This document shows, piece after piece, positions 1 through 8,976 of a DNA stretch of 64,000 nucleotides. Every line of letters begins with the position of its first letter. Position 1 is the stretch's first letter. Origin of the DNA: Bog-756 sp963737625 (GTDB lineage Bacteria; Actinomycetota; Acidimicrobiia; Acidimicrobiales; RAAP-2); the NCBI GenBank assembly GCA_963737625.1, contig CAVTTK010000005.1, forward strand, positions 62,001 through 126,000, read 5' to 3'. The notes under the pieces are model-generated. The model searched no databases and was not told the origin of the DNA. It saw nothing but the letters and a program-made list of their open reading frames with translations. Both the position numbers and the translations under genes were made by a program.

Positions 1-1118
1 GCACCGAAGGCCCGACCGTGGGCGACCGCCCGGTTGACCTCAACGACCGGTCCCGGCACGGTGCGGGACAGGACGTCGTAGAGGGCTGCGATCCGGTGCC
101 AGTCCGTCTCCTCTGCGCGCTTCGCGCGGGCGTGCTGTGCCGCGATCAGGGCCTGCAGGAAGTAACGCCCGACCGGGGCCCCGGCCGCGGCCAACTCTTC
201 CGCTCCCTCCAGTGCCGCCAGGCCCCGCCGGACGCGCACCTGATCCCAGAGGCTACGGTCCTGTTCCTCCAGCAGGACCGGGATCCCGTGCTCGTCGAGG
301 CGGGCCGCCATCCGCGAGCCCTGGATCTCGAGGAGGGCCTCCAGAGCGAGCACTTCGGGTTCGTCGGGAGTGAGGTCGACCAGCATTCGCGCCAGCCGGA
401 TCGCCTCGTCCACGAGGTCCGGGCGCATCCAGTCCTCACCCGTGGTGGCCGTGTACCCCTCGTTGAAGATCAGGTAGATGACCGCCATCACGTCGTCGAG
501 CCGCTCGGTTCGTTCGGCTCCCACCGGCAGCTCGAACTCGGCGTGGGCCTCAGACAGCGTCTTCTTCGCCCGGGAGATCCGTTGCCCCATGGTGGACTCG
601 GTGACGAGGAAACCTCGGGCGATCTCGGCCGTGGTGAGGCCGCCGACTAGCCGCAGGGTCAGCGCCGCCCGTGACTCGGGCGTCAACGCCGGATTGCAGG
701 ACAGGAATACGAGGCGGAGGACGTCGTCCTCGATGAAGTCGACCTGACTGTCGACGTCGGGCACCGGCGCCGCTTGGCTGTCGCTGGCATGTCCCAGCTC
801 GGCGAGCTTGCGGCGCATGGTCTCGGTGCGCCGGAAGTGGTCGATGGCTCGGCGCTTCGCCACGGTCATGAGCCATGCGATGGGATTGTCCGGCACGCCC
901 GTCTCCGGCCACTGCTCGAGCGCGGCGACCAGGGCATCCTGGGCCAGGTCCTCGGCGAGGCTCACGTCGTGAGTCATCCGTGTGAGGGCTGCTACGAGCC
1001 GGGCGGACTCGGCCCGCCAGGCGGCATAGACGGCCACATTGGGGTCGTTGGGGCGGGTCCGGGCCGGCACCACCTCAGCGTAGTGATACCGGCTCAGACC
1101 TCCCGCCCTTCCGCCCAC
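1..1118 (-). CDS. ECF42-type RNA polymerase sigma factor, partial at left edge
   Basis: This sigma-70 family factor would direct RNA polymerase to a small regulon. The reading frame is open to the window edge, so the C-terminus is missing. Sigma region 2 is visible (SLAEDLAQDALVAALEQWP, then IAWLMTVAKRRAIDHFRR), followed by region 4 (TLRLVGGLTTAEIARGFLV). A long C-terminal helical extension follows (IYLIFNEGYTATTGEDWMRP, then LLEIQGSRMAAR), which is the TPR-like extension of group ECF42. ECF42 genes sit next to DGPF/YCII genes, as here. No ATG lies near the N-terminus. I used the GTG at 1118, but the GTG at 1073 would also fit. The family is clear and the start is uncertain. Confidence 0.88.
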   Translation of the reverse strand, partial: MGGRAGGLSRYHYAEVVPARTRPNDPNVAVYAAWRAESARLVAALTRMTHDVSLAEDLAQDALVAALEQWPETGVPDNPIAWLMTVAKRRAIDHFRRTETMRRKLAELGHASDSQAAPVPDVDSQVDFIEDDVLRLVFLSCNPALTPESRAALTLRLVGGLTTAEIARGFLVTESTMGQRISRAKKTLSEAHAEFELPVGAERTERLDDVMAVIYLIFNEGYTATTGEDWMRPDLVDEAIRLARMLVDLTPDEPEVLALEALLEIQGSRMAARLDEHGIPVLLEEQDRSLWDQVRVRRGLAALEGAEELAAAGAPVGRYFLQALIAAQHARAKRAEETDWHRIAALYDVLSRTVPGPVVEVNRAVAHGRAFG

Positions 1119-1156
1119 TGCCGCCGCTGGCAGGCTGAGCACGGACGAATACGGCG

Positions 1157-1531
1157 TCAGGCGTCGGGCGCCTCCGGGCCGGTCGAGATCTGGCGCAGCG
1201 TGGAGATCACCGTGACCTCGGGCCAATGCTTGGCATGGAGCTCGGCGAAGGACCGCTGGTCCTCGGCGGCCTCCTCGAGACTCGGGTATTCCATAATGGC
1301 CCAACCCCCGACGACCTCCTTGGCCTCGGAGTATGGTCCGTCGACACGGGTGACCTCACCCTGGCGGACGATGTAGTTCACCGCGTCCTCCGTCCCGTAG
1401 AGACCGCCACCGTCGAGGAAGATCCCCTTGCTGGCCCGCTCACCGATGTACTCGTCCATCGCGTCGAACAACGCCTGTGGCGGCGTCCCGATGCCCTCTT
1501 CCATCCTCACGAATCCCATGAATCGAGGCAT
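1157..1531 (-). CDS. YCII-related DGPF-domain protein
   Basis: A 124-residue YCII-related protein of the DGPF family, which is linked to ECF42 sigma factors. The biochemical role of the family is not established. Characteristic segments are MPRFMGFVRMEEG at the N-terminus, DGPYSEAKEVVGGWAIMEY (the DGPF-type motif, with Y in place of F) and the C-terminal EVTVISTLRQI. The ATG at 1531 was chosen because AGGAG lies a suitable distance upstream and the family begins here. A GTG-led extension to 1606 would add unrelated residues. The sigma factor gene follows about 38 bp downstream on the same strand, so the two are probably co-transcribed. Confidence 0.9.
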   Translation of the reverse strand: MPRFMGFVRMEEGIGTPPQALFDAMDEYIGERASKGIFLDGGGLYGTEDAVNYIVRQGEVTRVDGPYSEAKEVVGGWAIMEYPSLEEAAEDQRSFAELHAKHWPEVTVISTLRQISTGPEAPDA

Positions 1532-1882
1532 GTCGATCACTCCTTTTGGTTTGTGATTGGTGAACCTTTCGTCAATGAGTCGAACAGGGATGTCATTCTT
1601 CGACATCGATCACCGATTCTTCTCCGGATCAACAGTATGAGCAGGCCCAAACAGGTGCGTCGACTCCCCGACCGTCCGGCAGGAGGCGCGCCGTCGTGGA
1701 TGCAGGTGCTTGCCTGCGCTTGCAGGCCTCGCCCTCTCGGCCACCAGCCGAAGTGCTGTCGGCGGGTGTCCCATACCGCCGGGAGCGGGTCAGTTATTGG
1801 CCGCGGCTGATCGGCGGAGGGGGCCGTCGAGGACGAGGTCCGACGCAGACGGCCGAGCGGCCATCATAGGGTTCGTGACAGA
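1532..1882. other. intergenic region between DGPF gene and methyltransferase gene
   Basis: 351 bp between divergently transcribed genes. It holds the candidate ECF42 promoter at 1579-1605. Before the methyltransferase start there is a TAGGGT at 1867-1872 that could be a -10 element. No convincing reading frame was seen. Confidence 0.6.
1579..1605 (-). promoter_or_regulatory. candidate ECF42-dependent promoter
   Basis: Reading the minus strand, TGTCGA (1605-1600) is followed 16 bp later by TCGAC (1583-1579), about 48 bp before the DGPF gene start. From memory, ECF42 promoters carry TGTCGA at -35 and a CGA-type -10, so this looks like a target of the neighbouring sigma factor. The match is by eye only. 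Confidence 0.45.
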
Positions 1883-2623
1883 GTGGCTGACGTGGCAAAG
1901 AAGAACTACTTCGATGGTTTGATCGCCGAGAACTATGACCGAGCCCCGGATATCTTCAACCCGGCAGTTATTGACCCCACCGTGAGCTTCTTGGCCGATC
2001 TCGCGCGAGGTGGTACCGCCCTTGAACTCGGCATTGGCACGGGCCGGATCGCCCTGCCACTCAGCCAGCGTGGCGTTTCCGTGCACGGGATCGAGCTGTC
2101 CCCGGCCATGGTTGCCCAGTTACAGGCGAAGCCGGGGGCAGAGGACATCGAGGTGACGATTGGGGACTTTTCGGTCACCCGGGTGGAGGGCACATTCAGG
2201 CTGGCCTACCTCGTCTACAACACCATCACGAACCTGACCACCCAGGATGAACAGGTCGAGTGCTTCCGAAACGTCGCCAGACATCTGGAACCCGGTGGAC
2301 GATTTGTGATTGAACTGGAGGTGCCTCCGCTCCAGCGCCTCCCGCCGGGTGAGAGAGTCCGGGCGTTCACGGTGAATCCACCGCACCTAGGATTCGATGA
2401 GATCGACATCGTCACCCAGCAAGGAATCTCTCATCACTACTGGGTCGCCGACGGCAAGGGCTGGGTCAACTCGATGCCCTTCCGGTTCGTGTGGCCATCC
2501 GAACTCGACTTGATGGCGCACATCGCTGGAATGACTCTGAGCGAACGCTGGGGAGACTGGAACCGGAAACCCTTTACGGCAAATAGCGGAAAACACATTT
2601 CGGTCTGGGAGAAGCCGAAATAG
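1883..2623 (+). CDS. class I SAM-dependent methyltransferase
   Basis: A 246-residue soluble methyltransferase of the Rossmann-like class I fold. The SAM-binding motif I is ALELGIGTGRIALPL at about residue 46, followed by GIELSPAMVAQL (acidic residue binding the ribose), DFSVTRVEGTFRLAYLVYNT and RHLEPGGRFVIEL. The C-terminal half carries the usual substrate-binding insert ending in ISVWEKPK. The substrate cannot be told from sequence. The start is the GTG at 1883, and no strong ribosome-binding site precedes it. It stands alone, divergent from the DGPF gene and convergent with the DUF1905 gene. Confidence 0.85.
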   Translation: MADVAKKNYFDGLIAENYDRAPDIFNPAVIDPTVSFLADLARGGTALELGIGTGRIALPLSQRGVSVHGIELSPAMVAQLQAKPGAEDIEVTIGDFSVTRVEGTFRLAYLVYNTITNLTTQDEQVECFRNVARHLEPGGRFVIELEVPPLQRLPPGERVRAFTVNPPHLGFDEIDIVTQQGISHHYWVADGKGWVNSMPFRFVWPSELDLMAHIAGMTLSERWGDWNRKPFTANSGKHISVWEKPK

Positions 2624-2695
2624 GGAGGCGCTCGCAGGATCTACAACCGCCCCTAAACGCCGGGAGTGGGGGCCACTCGGACTGGTGTTGATGAG

Positions 2696-2965
2696 TTACT
2701 TGGGCAGTCGCTCGGTCAGCGTGACGACGACCTCGTCCCCTTCTCTCTTGCCGATTTTCTCCCGAATCTCGGCCTTGATCGGAAGCTTGTGCGTACCATC
2801 ACCTAGGGCCATGAAGGAACTCTGAAATGGTTGTCCGTCAACCGTTCCGCGGACCTTCACAAGACCCTTGGTCCCGAAGTACTCGGCCGAGCCGTCCATG
2901 ACGACGTAGGTCCAGCCGCCCTTGTTGGAACTCTTTTGCATGGTCGCTTTGAAGGTCTTGTCCAT
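2696..2965 (-). CDS. DUF1905 domain protein
   Basis: An 89-residue protein made up almost entirely of a DUF1905 domain (small beta-barrel, function unknown). Recognisable parts are WTYVVMDGSAEYFGTKGLVKV, VDGQPFQSSFMALGDG, THKLPIKAEIREKIGKREGD and VVVTLTERLP. The start is the ATG at 2965, where similarity to the family begins. A longer frame to 3247 overlaps the gene downstream of the sigma factor and reads as non-protein upstream of this ATG. It converges with the methyltransferase gene. Confidence 0.8.
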   Translation of the reverse strand: MDKTFKATMQKSSNKGGWTYVVMDGSAEYFGTKGLVKVRGTVDGQPFQSSFMALGDGTHKLPIKAEIREKIGKREGDEVVVTLTERLPK

Positions 2966-3078
2966 GTCTTCGATTGTCCACCCGAGCCGGGGATCTGTCG
3001 ACCCTCCTGCCCTGCCCCTGCTTCGCCGGTTCTGGGAGCCGCCCCTAGCGTTCCGGCCAACCCGGACGTGGCGGCGAA

Positions 3079-3882
3079 TCAATCGTTGCCGAACGAGGTC
3101 CCGACTCCGGGGACTCCGTTTGCGTTCACAATAGTCGCCCCCGGGTGCTGTGCCCTCAGGTCGAGCAGGGAGAGATTGGCGGGAGTCTCGGGCAGGTACT
3201 CGTAGGTCTGGAACTGGACGGTCTCTGAGCACGGTCCCTGCTGACACACCGTCGTCCCCTGAATGAGCAGCGGGTGGTAGTCGCTCTTGGCCACGTCATA
3301 GGTCGCATTAGCAAGCCCACTGCCAGAAGGCTGACCCGACAATGACACGACGTAGGCGGGGACCCCGTCGACGACCGCCGAACCAGCGACTTGGGCCTGG
3401 CCTGACGCGATGAGGGAGCGGATGGCGGCGGCGGTGTCAACCGGCGCGTGGTTCTGAGGGCTGTAGATCCCGACGTACATCGTGTTGGAAGCGGCGTCGT
3501 AGCTGGACATCGTCGATCCGTTCCATGCAGCCTCGTAGCCGAACTTGATGAACCGATAGGAGGAACCAGCAGTCCACAGTTCGTAGTGCTGGCCCGGACT
3601 CGACCCCACAGCGATCGAGGCCGCGACGTGAAACACGGTATTGGGCGGAGGGGTGAGCGCGCTTTGTGCCGATGTGAGTATCGCTGCGTCCGCAGAACTC
3701 GGCGTACCTCCAGCTCCGAGCACGAGAGCGAGGCTGAGACAGAGCGCGGCCAGCACCGCCGGGGTACCGATCGCAACCGCTCGCCGGAGATGGCGCCGGC
3801 GATCTCGTTGACTAATCAGATCGGCCTCGACGGCTGCACGCAGCTCGTGGCGGTATGACTCGAGTTCAGGAAGCATGGTCAT
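3079..3882 (-). CDS. membrane-anchored protein paired with ECF sigma factor
   Basis: A 267-residue protein with a charged N-terminal segment (residues 1-34), one transmembrane helix (about 37-58, AVLAALCLSLALVLGAG) and an extracytoplasmic domain of about 200 residues. The outer domain resembles the LolA/CU044_5270-type proteins that often follow ECF sigma genes. It begins 1 bp after the sigma stop codon, with AGGAGG about 8 bp upstream of the ATG at 3882, so translation is likely coupled. The arrangement suggests a regulator or anti-sigma partner, but no zinc-binding anti-sigma motif is visible. Function is inferred from position. Confidence 0.75.
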   Translation of the reverse strand: MTMLPELESYRHELRAAVEADLISQRDRRRHLRRAVAIGTPAVLAALCLSLALVLGAGGTPSSADAAILTSAQSALTPPPNTVFHVAASIAVGSSPGQHYELWTAGSSYRFIKFGYEAAWNGSTMSSYDAASNTMYVGIYSPQNHAPVDTAAAIRSLIASGQAQVAGSAVVDGVPAYVVSLSGQPSGSGLANATYDVAKSDYHPLLIQGTTVCQQGPCSETVQFQTYEYLPETPANLSLLDLRAQHPGATIVNANGVPGVGTSFGND

Positions 3883-3883
3883 G

Positions 3884-4462
3884 TCAGAACCCTCCTAGGG
3901 CGAGATGGAGACGACGAAGCGATCGAGAGACGCGCAAGCGGGCCGCGACGGGTGTGCATTGGAGGCGCTGGGCGATCTCCTTATAGGGCTGTTCCTCGAC
4001 CAAACGCAGAACCAGTAGCTCGCGCTCCGAGTCAGGGAGGTCCGCGACCGCTCGAAGGACAGCCGAGGGAAACGACAAGCGGTCGTCCACGGCCTCGAAG
4101 TCGACATGCATGACGGTGATCGGGAGACCCAGACGCTCCCGAGCGCCGTACTCGACCCTGCGCTTGCGCAGCGATGACCGAAACAAATTGTGAGCGATGC
4201 CATAGAGCCACGGAAGTGCAGAGCCATCGTGCAGGTCTCGGAAGCGCTTTCGGCTATGCCACGCCGCCGCAAAGACCTCGGCGGTCAGATCGGCGTCATA
4301 GTCACCCACCCGGACCCTCGACCAGGCGAGGATCTGGCCTACGTGTCGGTCGTAGAGCTCGGCAAAGGCGTCAGGGTCGTCGAGGATCAACAACTCGGCG
4401 TCCGACTGGTCCGTCCATCTGTTCACACTCTGTATATGACCGCTCAGCGGAAAGTGTGTCAC
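3884..4462 (-). CDS. ECF-family RNA polymerase sigma factor
   Basis: A 192-residue sigma factor. Region 2 runs from FAELYDRHVGQILAWSRVRV through TAEVFAAAWHSRKRF and LPWLYGIAHNLFRSSLRKRR. Region 4 runs from AVADLPDSERELLVLRLVEE through EIAQRLQCTPVAARLRVSRS. It lacks the long extension seen in the sigma factor at the left edge. The GTG at 4462 has a weak GAGG-like site upstream. A GTG at 4426 would give MNRWTDQSDAE, a typical ECF beginning, so the start is open. It is co-transcribed with the membrane protein that follows. Confidence 0.9.
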   Translation of the reverse strand: MTHFPLSGHIQSVNRWTDQSDAELLILDDPDAFAELYDRHVGQILAWSRVRVGDYDADLTAEVFAAAWHSRKRFRDLHDGSALPWLYGIAHNLFRSSLRKRRVEYGARERLGLPITVMHVDFEAVDDRLSFPSAVLRAVADLPDSERELLVLRLVEEQPYKEIAQRLQCTPVAARLRVSRSLRRLHLALGGF

Positions 4463-4886
4463 GCCGCCTCAGGACGCCTGCCCGGATCGCCGGATGTGAG
4501 GCGATATCGAGGCTCGTCTGCCCGCACCCCTTGGACAGCTCTCACTGCGGGATGTTCGATCCCATCGACGTGGGCTTCAGTTGCAGGCCGGTGCTGGCTT
4601 GGGTCAAGAGTTCGACCGCCTGGCGACGCGGCACCGTACCGAACGGAGACGGGCCAACAGGGAAGGTCGGGCCGTTGGAGAGATTTCGAGCATATCCTTA
4701 GCGACATCGTCAGGGTCAGCCATACCCTCGACCTCGCGGCCGCTCATGGCGCTCGACCAGGGTGCCCCGGCCCAAGCCCCTGTTGAACCCACTTCTTCAC
4801 CGAGGATACATAGCATCGGGACGGAGGGTGAGCTGAGGTCGAGCCCAGACCAGCAGGGACAGGGCGCTGGGACTACCTTTGGTCGG
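4463..4886. other. intergenic region, no supported gene
   Basis: 424 bp between divergently transcribed genes. No convincing coding frame was seen. A 39-codon minus-strand frame near 4604-4722 (beginning MADPDDVAKDM) looks slightly protein-like but has no supporting signals. Confidence 0.5.
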
Positions 4887-6019
4887 ATGCGTTTCCGCCT
4901 TGTTGCCATTCTGGTGGTGGGAGTCACTGTTGCGGCCGGTGCATGCTTGGTAGGGACCGGAGCGACTGCGGCGGCTGATGGTGCGTCCACGCCTCTGAAT
5001 TCGATTTGGCTGACGTCGGGAAGCTACACGCCCAAAGCACCTCATGGGGCGACAGATGATTACCACTGCACGGTGGTCGACCCGCACGTCACTCACAGTT
5101 CGTACATTGTCTCCAGCCAATTCTTCCCGGGAAGTGTGGAGGACCATCACGCTGCCCTCTTTCTCCTTCCGCCATCGCTCGTGGCGCAGGCCAGGCGCGA
5201 CGAGGTGTTCAAACATGGCTGGACGTGTTTTGGGGAAGGGACACTACCGGGCACTCCGCTGGCCGACTTTGGTCAGACCAAATTGCTGGCAATTGGTCGC
5301 CCGGTTCAGGGCCCATCGAGTTTCCGAAAGGGACCGGTTATGTCATTCCGGCAGGGAGCATGGTGGTCATGCAGGTCCACTACAACTTGCTCGCCGGTGA
5401 CAAGGCGGTCAAGAACTCATTGGTCCTTCACACGGCCCCGCTATCAGCACCACTGTTGCCTCTGCATGTCCAAGAGATGGAGGCGGCACCCGACTTGCCG
5501 TGTCCAACCGGAGTCACCGGCCCTCTGTGCAATCGAGCGGCCTCACTCGCCAACCAGGGTCACCGCTTCGGCCAGACTGCCGTTGTCGAGGTCAATGGGA
5601 TCGAAGCCCTCTGCGGTCGCAATCCATCCGAACCACCAGCGGGAAACTCGACCTCGTGTACGGCACCCATGGATACGGGCGGCTACCTCCTGAGAGTCGC
5701 ACCACACATGCATCTCCTGGGAGTGGGCTTCACGATGGTGCTGAACCCTGGAACGCCACAGGCGGAGACGGTCCTCAATGTTCCCAACTACGACTTCCAC
5801 CACCAGCGGGCCTACAACTTGGCCACCCCGATTCCGGTCACTGCCGGTGAACCCGTCCAGATTACCTGCACCTACGACCCGACCCTGGCGCAAGAACTTC
5901 CCGTCCTGCGTAAGGTCCCACCTCACTACGTCACATGGGGTGACGGATCGACTGACGAAATGTGCGTGGGAGTGACGTGGACCTCAGCCACACTTCCCAA
6001 TTCTCACGACTCGATCTGA
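4887..6019 (+). pseudogene. secreted copper type II (PHM-like) monooxygenase homologue, frameshifted
   Basis: This encodes a secreted protein of about 377 residues related to ascorbate-dependent copper type II monooxygenases. A signal peptide (MRFRLVAILVVGVTVAAGAC, then ATAAADG) opens the first frame. All expected copper ligands of the PHM family appear: the HH pair in VEDHHAALFLLPP, the His in MQVHYNLLAG, HxH in APHMHLLGVGF, and the Met in STDEMCVGV. The first pair is in one frame and the rest in another. The switch falls at about 5288-5300, where the frame passes from LLAIG to WSPGSGPIEFPKG, consistent with one missing base. It is either a recent pseudogene or an assembly indel. The substrate is unknown. 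Confidence 0.75.
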
Positions 6020-6546
6020 TCCTCCTCGGGGTGGAGGGCGGTTTTCACCGGCGGTGCCCCTAGCAGCGAGGGGATAGCGATCGGCCAATTGGCCAACCGT
6101 CACCACGTTGGCGAGTGTTCGCAATTTGACCGCTCCTCCACTTATTCGGCTCCTACCGATCTCCAGCCGAGTCGTGTGCGAACGCCAGGCGTCGATCCCC
6201 GACTCGCGACAGGATTCCCGGTCCCTGGGCACTATTCGAAGGCTGACATCCTGACGACCGACCATCGGAGCGTGAACGCGGCCATCCCGGGTGAAGTTAT
6301 TGGACGGCGCTCGTCCACTCGATCAACGGTTGTCATACCGCCGCACAGGTCGAATTGCCCTTGGTCTCCCCTCGCTGGCCCGGTGTCGCCGATCACCTTG
6401 GAGAGCGAGGTGCGCGTGGTGATGGCCAAGGGCTGATGCATCCCTCCAAACCGGTCGGCGAGGAATTGGGGCGTGCATCCAGTCAGCTCAGACCGTAACG
6501 CTCCGTGGCCTCGGTTCCAGGGCCACGGTTACGCGAGGCTGACGGG
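6020..6546. other. intergenic region, no supported gene
   Basis: 527 bp. Short frames exist on both strands but none resembles a known family or has a ribosome-binding site. I see no clear promoter or terminator. Confidence 0.5.
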
Positions 6547-7458
6547 GTGTCGAATACTCCCCGGAGTCCGCAGGGCGTCACCCCGGGTCCGCTGGTCGAG
6601 GTGGAGAACCCCGACGACCCGCGACTCGACCTGTATCGGGACCTCAACAACCCGGCCGTCCGGATACGACGGGAAGGGGAACAGGCGGTCTTCGTGGTCG
6701 AAGGGAGGCTGGCCGTACGCCGGCTGCTCGAGTCCGACTTCATCGTGCATTCGCTCCTGGTGGATGACCACCAGGTGGCAGCGGTCAGTGACCTGGTGGC
6801 GGCGACCCGGGCCCGGGGCGCACCGGTTTTCGTGGGGCGCCGCGCCGTCGTGGCCGATACGGTCGGCTTCGCCCTCCATCGGGGTGTGGTGGCGGTCGGC
6901 CATCGCCCGCCACCGGCCGACGCCGGGCAGTTGCTGACCGACGCTGCAGCCCTGGCCTCCAACGGTGCTCCTCCACTCCTCGCCGTCCTGGAGGGCCTCA
7001 ACGACCATGAGAACATCGGAGCCCTGTTCCGCAACGCCGCGGCCTTCGGCGTGGCGGGTATCCTGCTGGACCCCACGTGCGCCGACCCGCTCTACCGCCG
7101 GTCGGTCCGGGTATCGGTCGGGCATGTCCTTCACATCCCATTCGCCAGGCTGGCGCCGTGGCCGACCGGGCTCCGCCAGGTGAGCGCGGCCGGTTTCGCC
7201 GTTGTGGCGTTGACTCCACGTGCTTCAGAGGTGGGCGGCATGGCCCCTGTCAGTCTCGCCGAGCTCAAAGACTCGATGTTCGGCCCGGACCGTCCCGTCG
7301 GCGTGGCCCTGCTCCTCGGTGCCGAGGGACCAGGGCTCACGGATGCGGCCCTGGCCGCATGCGACCTGAGGGTTTCTATTCCGATGGCCGAGGGGGTCGA
7401 CTCGCTCAATGTGGCCGCAGCTGCCGCTGTCGCCTTCCACGCGCTCACCGACCTCTGA
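6547..7458 (+). CDS. TrmH/SpoU-family RNA 2'-O-methyltransferase
   Basis: A 303-residue methyltransferase of the SPOUT class that modifies tRNA or rRNA ribose. The N-terminal substrate-binding domain includes VFVVEGRLAVRRLLES. The three SpoU motifs follow in order: LEGLNDHENIGALFRNAAAF (motif 1, with the conserved Asn and Arg), LLLGAEGPGLTDAAL (motif 2) and IPMAEGVDSLNVAAAAAVAF (motif 3). The GTG at 6547 was chosen because GAGG precedes it by about 6 bp. An upstream GTG at 6505 adds non-conserved residues. The target nucleotide cannot be assigned. Confidence 0.88.
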   Translation: MSNTPRSPQGVTPGPLVEVENPDDPRLDLYRDLNNPAVRIRREGEQAVFVVEGRLAVRRLLESDFIVHSLLVDDHQVAAVSDLVAATRARGAPVFVGRRAVVADTVGFALHRGVVAVGHRPPPADAGQLLTDAAALASNGAPPLLAVLEGLNDHENIGALFRNAAAFGVAGILLDPTCADPLYRRSVRVSVGHVLHIPFARLAPWPTGLRQVSAAGFAVVALTPRASEVGGMAPVSLAELKDSMFGPDRPVGVALLLGAEGPGLTDAALAACDLRVSIPMAEGVDSLNVAAAAAVAFHALTDL

Positions 7459-7570
7459 CGTCGATGCCCGGGCACTCGAGGAGGCGCCTTCGAGTGCGAC
7501 CGAAGGCTGCCGGAGTCGGGTGGACCACGCCAGAGGAACGCCTGCGGCGGATCCGACCCACTACTACTCC

Positions 7571-7599
7571 TTGCGGTACTACTCAGAACGTACTAGTCT
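7571..7599 (+). promoter_or_regulatory. candidate leaderless promoter of the PadR gene
   Basis: TTGCGG (7571-7576) and TAGTCT (7594-7599) are separated by 17 bp. The predicted transcription start falls on or next to the ATG at 7606, and there is no Shine-Dalgarno sequence, so the mRNA is probably leaderless. Direct copies of TACTACTC flank the -35 (about 7562 and 7578), and GTACT recurs within the spacer. These may be the operator of PadR itself. Confidence 0.5.
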
Positions 7600-7605
7600 G
7601 ACGCT

Positions 7606-7944
7606 ATGGAGAACCGGACGACCTCATCTGGTCTGCGGCGTGAGAATGACCCACCCGTTCTCATCCTCACCAGCCTGGCCGCTGGGCCCAAGCACGGTTA
7701 CGCGCTCTCGAAGGACATCGAAGCGTTCGCCGGAATCGTCCTGAGCCCCGGTGCTCTCTACGGCGCCATCACCCGACTTGAAGAACGCGGACTGATCGAG
7801 CCTCTCGTTGAAGTTGACCGCCGTCGCCCCTATCGGATCACCGCCGCCGGTTCCACGGCGCTCAGCGACGTCGTTCGGGCCATGAATCGAGTAGCCACGG
7901 TGGCCTCGTCGCGCCTCGGACTGGTGAACGGGCAGTTCGCGTGA
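7606..7944 (+). CDS. PadR-family transcriptional regulator
   Basis: A 112-residue winged-helix repressor. The PadR signature is clear: ILTSLAAGPKHGYALSKDIE, then LSPGALYGAITRLEERGLIE and RPYRITAAGSTALSDVV. It lacks a long C-terminal dimerisation helix, as in the short PadR subfamily. The gene begins a two-gene operon, and its stop overlaps the GTG of the membrane protein by 4 bp (GTGA). PadR-membrane protein pairs are common in actinobacteria, with the regulator typically controlling its own operon. The inducing signal is unknown. Confidence 0.9.
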   Translation: MENRTTSSGLRRENDPPVLILTSLAAGPKHGYALSKDIEAFAGIVLSPGALYGAITRLEERGLIEPLVEVDRRRPYRITAAGSTALSDVVRAMNRVATVASSRLGLVNGQFA

Positions 7945-8891
7945 GGGGGCAAACACGCAACCACGCAGCCGTTCTGAAGTGGTACCCCGAAGCATGGCGA
8001 GATCGCTACGGCGACGAGTTGGTCGCTCTCTTGCATGACCGTTACGGGAGCCAATCCCTGCCGTTGGCTGCTCGACTGTCGATGATGAAGGGAGGGACGA
8101 CGGAACGGATCCGTGGCGCGGGCATAGTGGGCACCTCGGTCGGCCCGGAGCGCCGTCTCCAGGGAGCGTCCCTGGTGGTCCTGTTCGGATGGTCTCTCTT
8201 CGTTGTCGCCGGATGCGGGTTCGCCAAATACGCCGAGCATTGGGACCTGGTCACTCCGCACCACGATCGCGGCGTTCCATCAGCCGCGTTCGTCGCCGTT
8301 CAAGCCGCCGCCGCCGCCGGTGTCGTCATCTTCTCGATCGCCGCCCTCCTGGCCCTCCCGGCGTTCGTGCAGCACATTCGGGTGCAGGGGTGGGACTCCG
8401 TCCGAAGACCGCTGATTGCCACCCTCGTCACCTCGGGCATCGCCGTGGTGGCCACCGGCGGGGTGATCGTCTGGTCGCACCATGTCGGTGCCTCCCCGCT
8501 GAACAACGGACTGTGGCCATTCCGGGTCGTGGGCTTGACCTGGGCGCTGCTGGTGGTGGCGGCGATCGCCGTGGGTACCGGGGCCATCGCCTCGGTCATG
8601 ACCCGGATCGAGCCCTCTCCTCGCACCTCACGATCCCTCGGAGTGCTCGCCGTCGGGATGGCCACGACAGTGGTGGTCGTGTTCTTGGGGGTGCTGACGT
8701 GGTGGATAGCGCTGGCTCTTCACGCCCCCTGGTTCTTCGGCAGCGGCAAGATTGGGAACCCAGGCCCGGTTGCTCCTCCGGCAATGGTGGTCATCGGCGG
8801 CCTGATGGTCATCGGGCTGATCCTCGGAACCTGCGGAGGCGCCAGAGTGATGAGAGCCCTCCGGGCCATGTCACGTACCGAATTCGGGTAG
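7941..8891 (+). CDS. multi-pass membrane protein co-transcribed with PadR
   Basis: A 316-residue protein with a soluble N-terminal segment containing LKWYPEAWRDRYGDELVALL, a motif typical of proteins encoded beside PadR regulators in actinobacteria. About six hydrophobic helices follow: around residues 76-92, 117-140, 153-175, 190-213, 228-250 and 274-295. The start is the GTG inside the 4-bp overlap with padR, which implies translational coupling. Function is unknown. The context suggests a membrane protein whose level PadR controls. Confidence 0.8.
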   Translation: MRGQTRNHAAVLKWYPEAWRDRYGDELVALLHDRYGSQSLPLAARLSMMKGGTTERIRGAGIVGTSVGPERRLQGASLVVLFGWSLFVVAGCGFAKYAEHWDLVTPHHDRGVPSAAFVAVQAAAAAGVVIFSIAALLALPAFVQHIRVQGWDSVRRPLIATLVTSGIAVVATGGVIVWSHHVGASPLNNGLWPFRVVGLTWALLVVAAIAVGTGAIASVMTRIEPSPRTSRSLGVLAVGMATTVVVVFLGVLTWWIALALHAPWFFGSGKIGNPGPVAPPAMVVIGGLMVIGLILGTCGGARVMRALRAMSRTEFG

Positions 8892-8976
8892 ACCCCACCG
8901 GACCCGCCGAGGCACTGTCGGCGTTCGTTTCCTCTGTCGGCCACAGGACGGCAGACAGATCCCGACCCCGTCGACC

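Noticed and set aside
4604..4722. 39-codon minus-strand frame starting MADPDDVAKDM
   Set aside because: It looks mildly protein-like but has no ribosome-binding site, family resemblance or promoter. It may be a relic, but I cannot support it.
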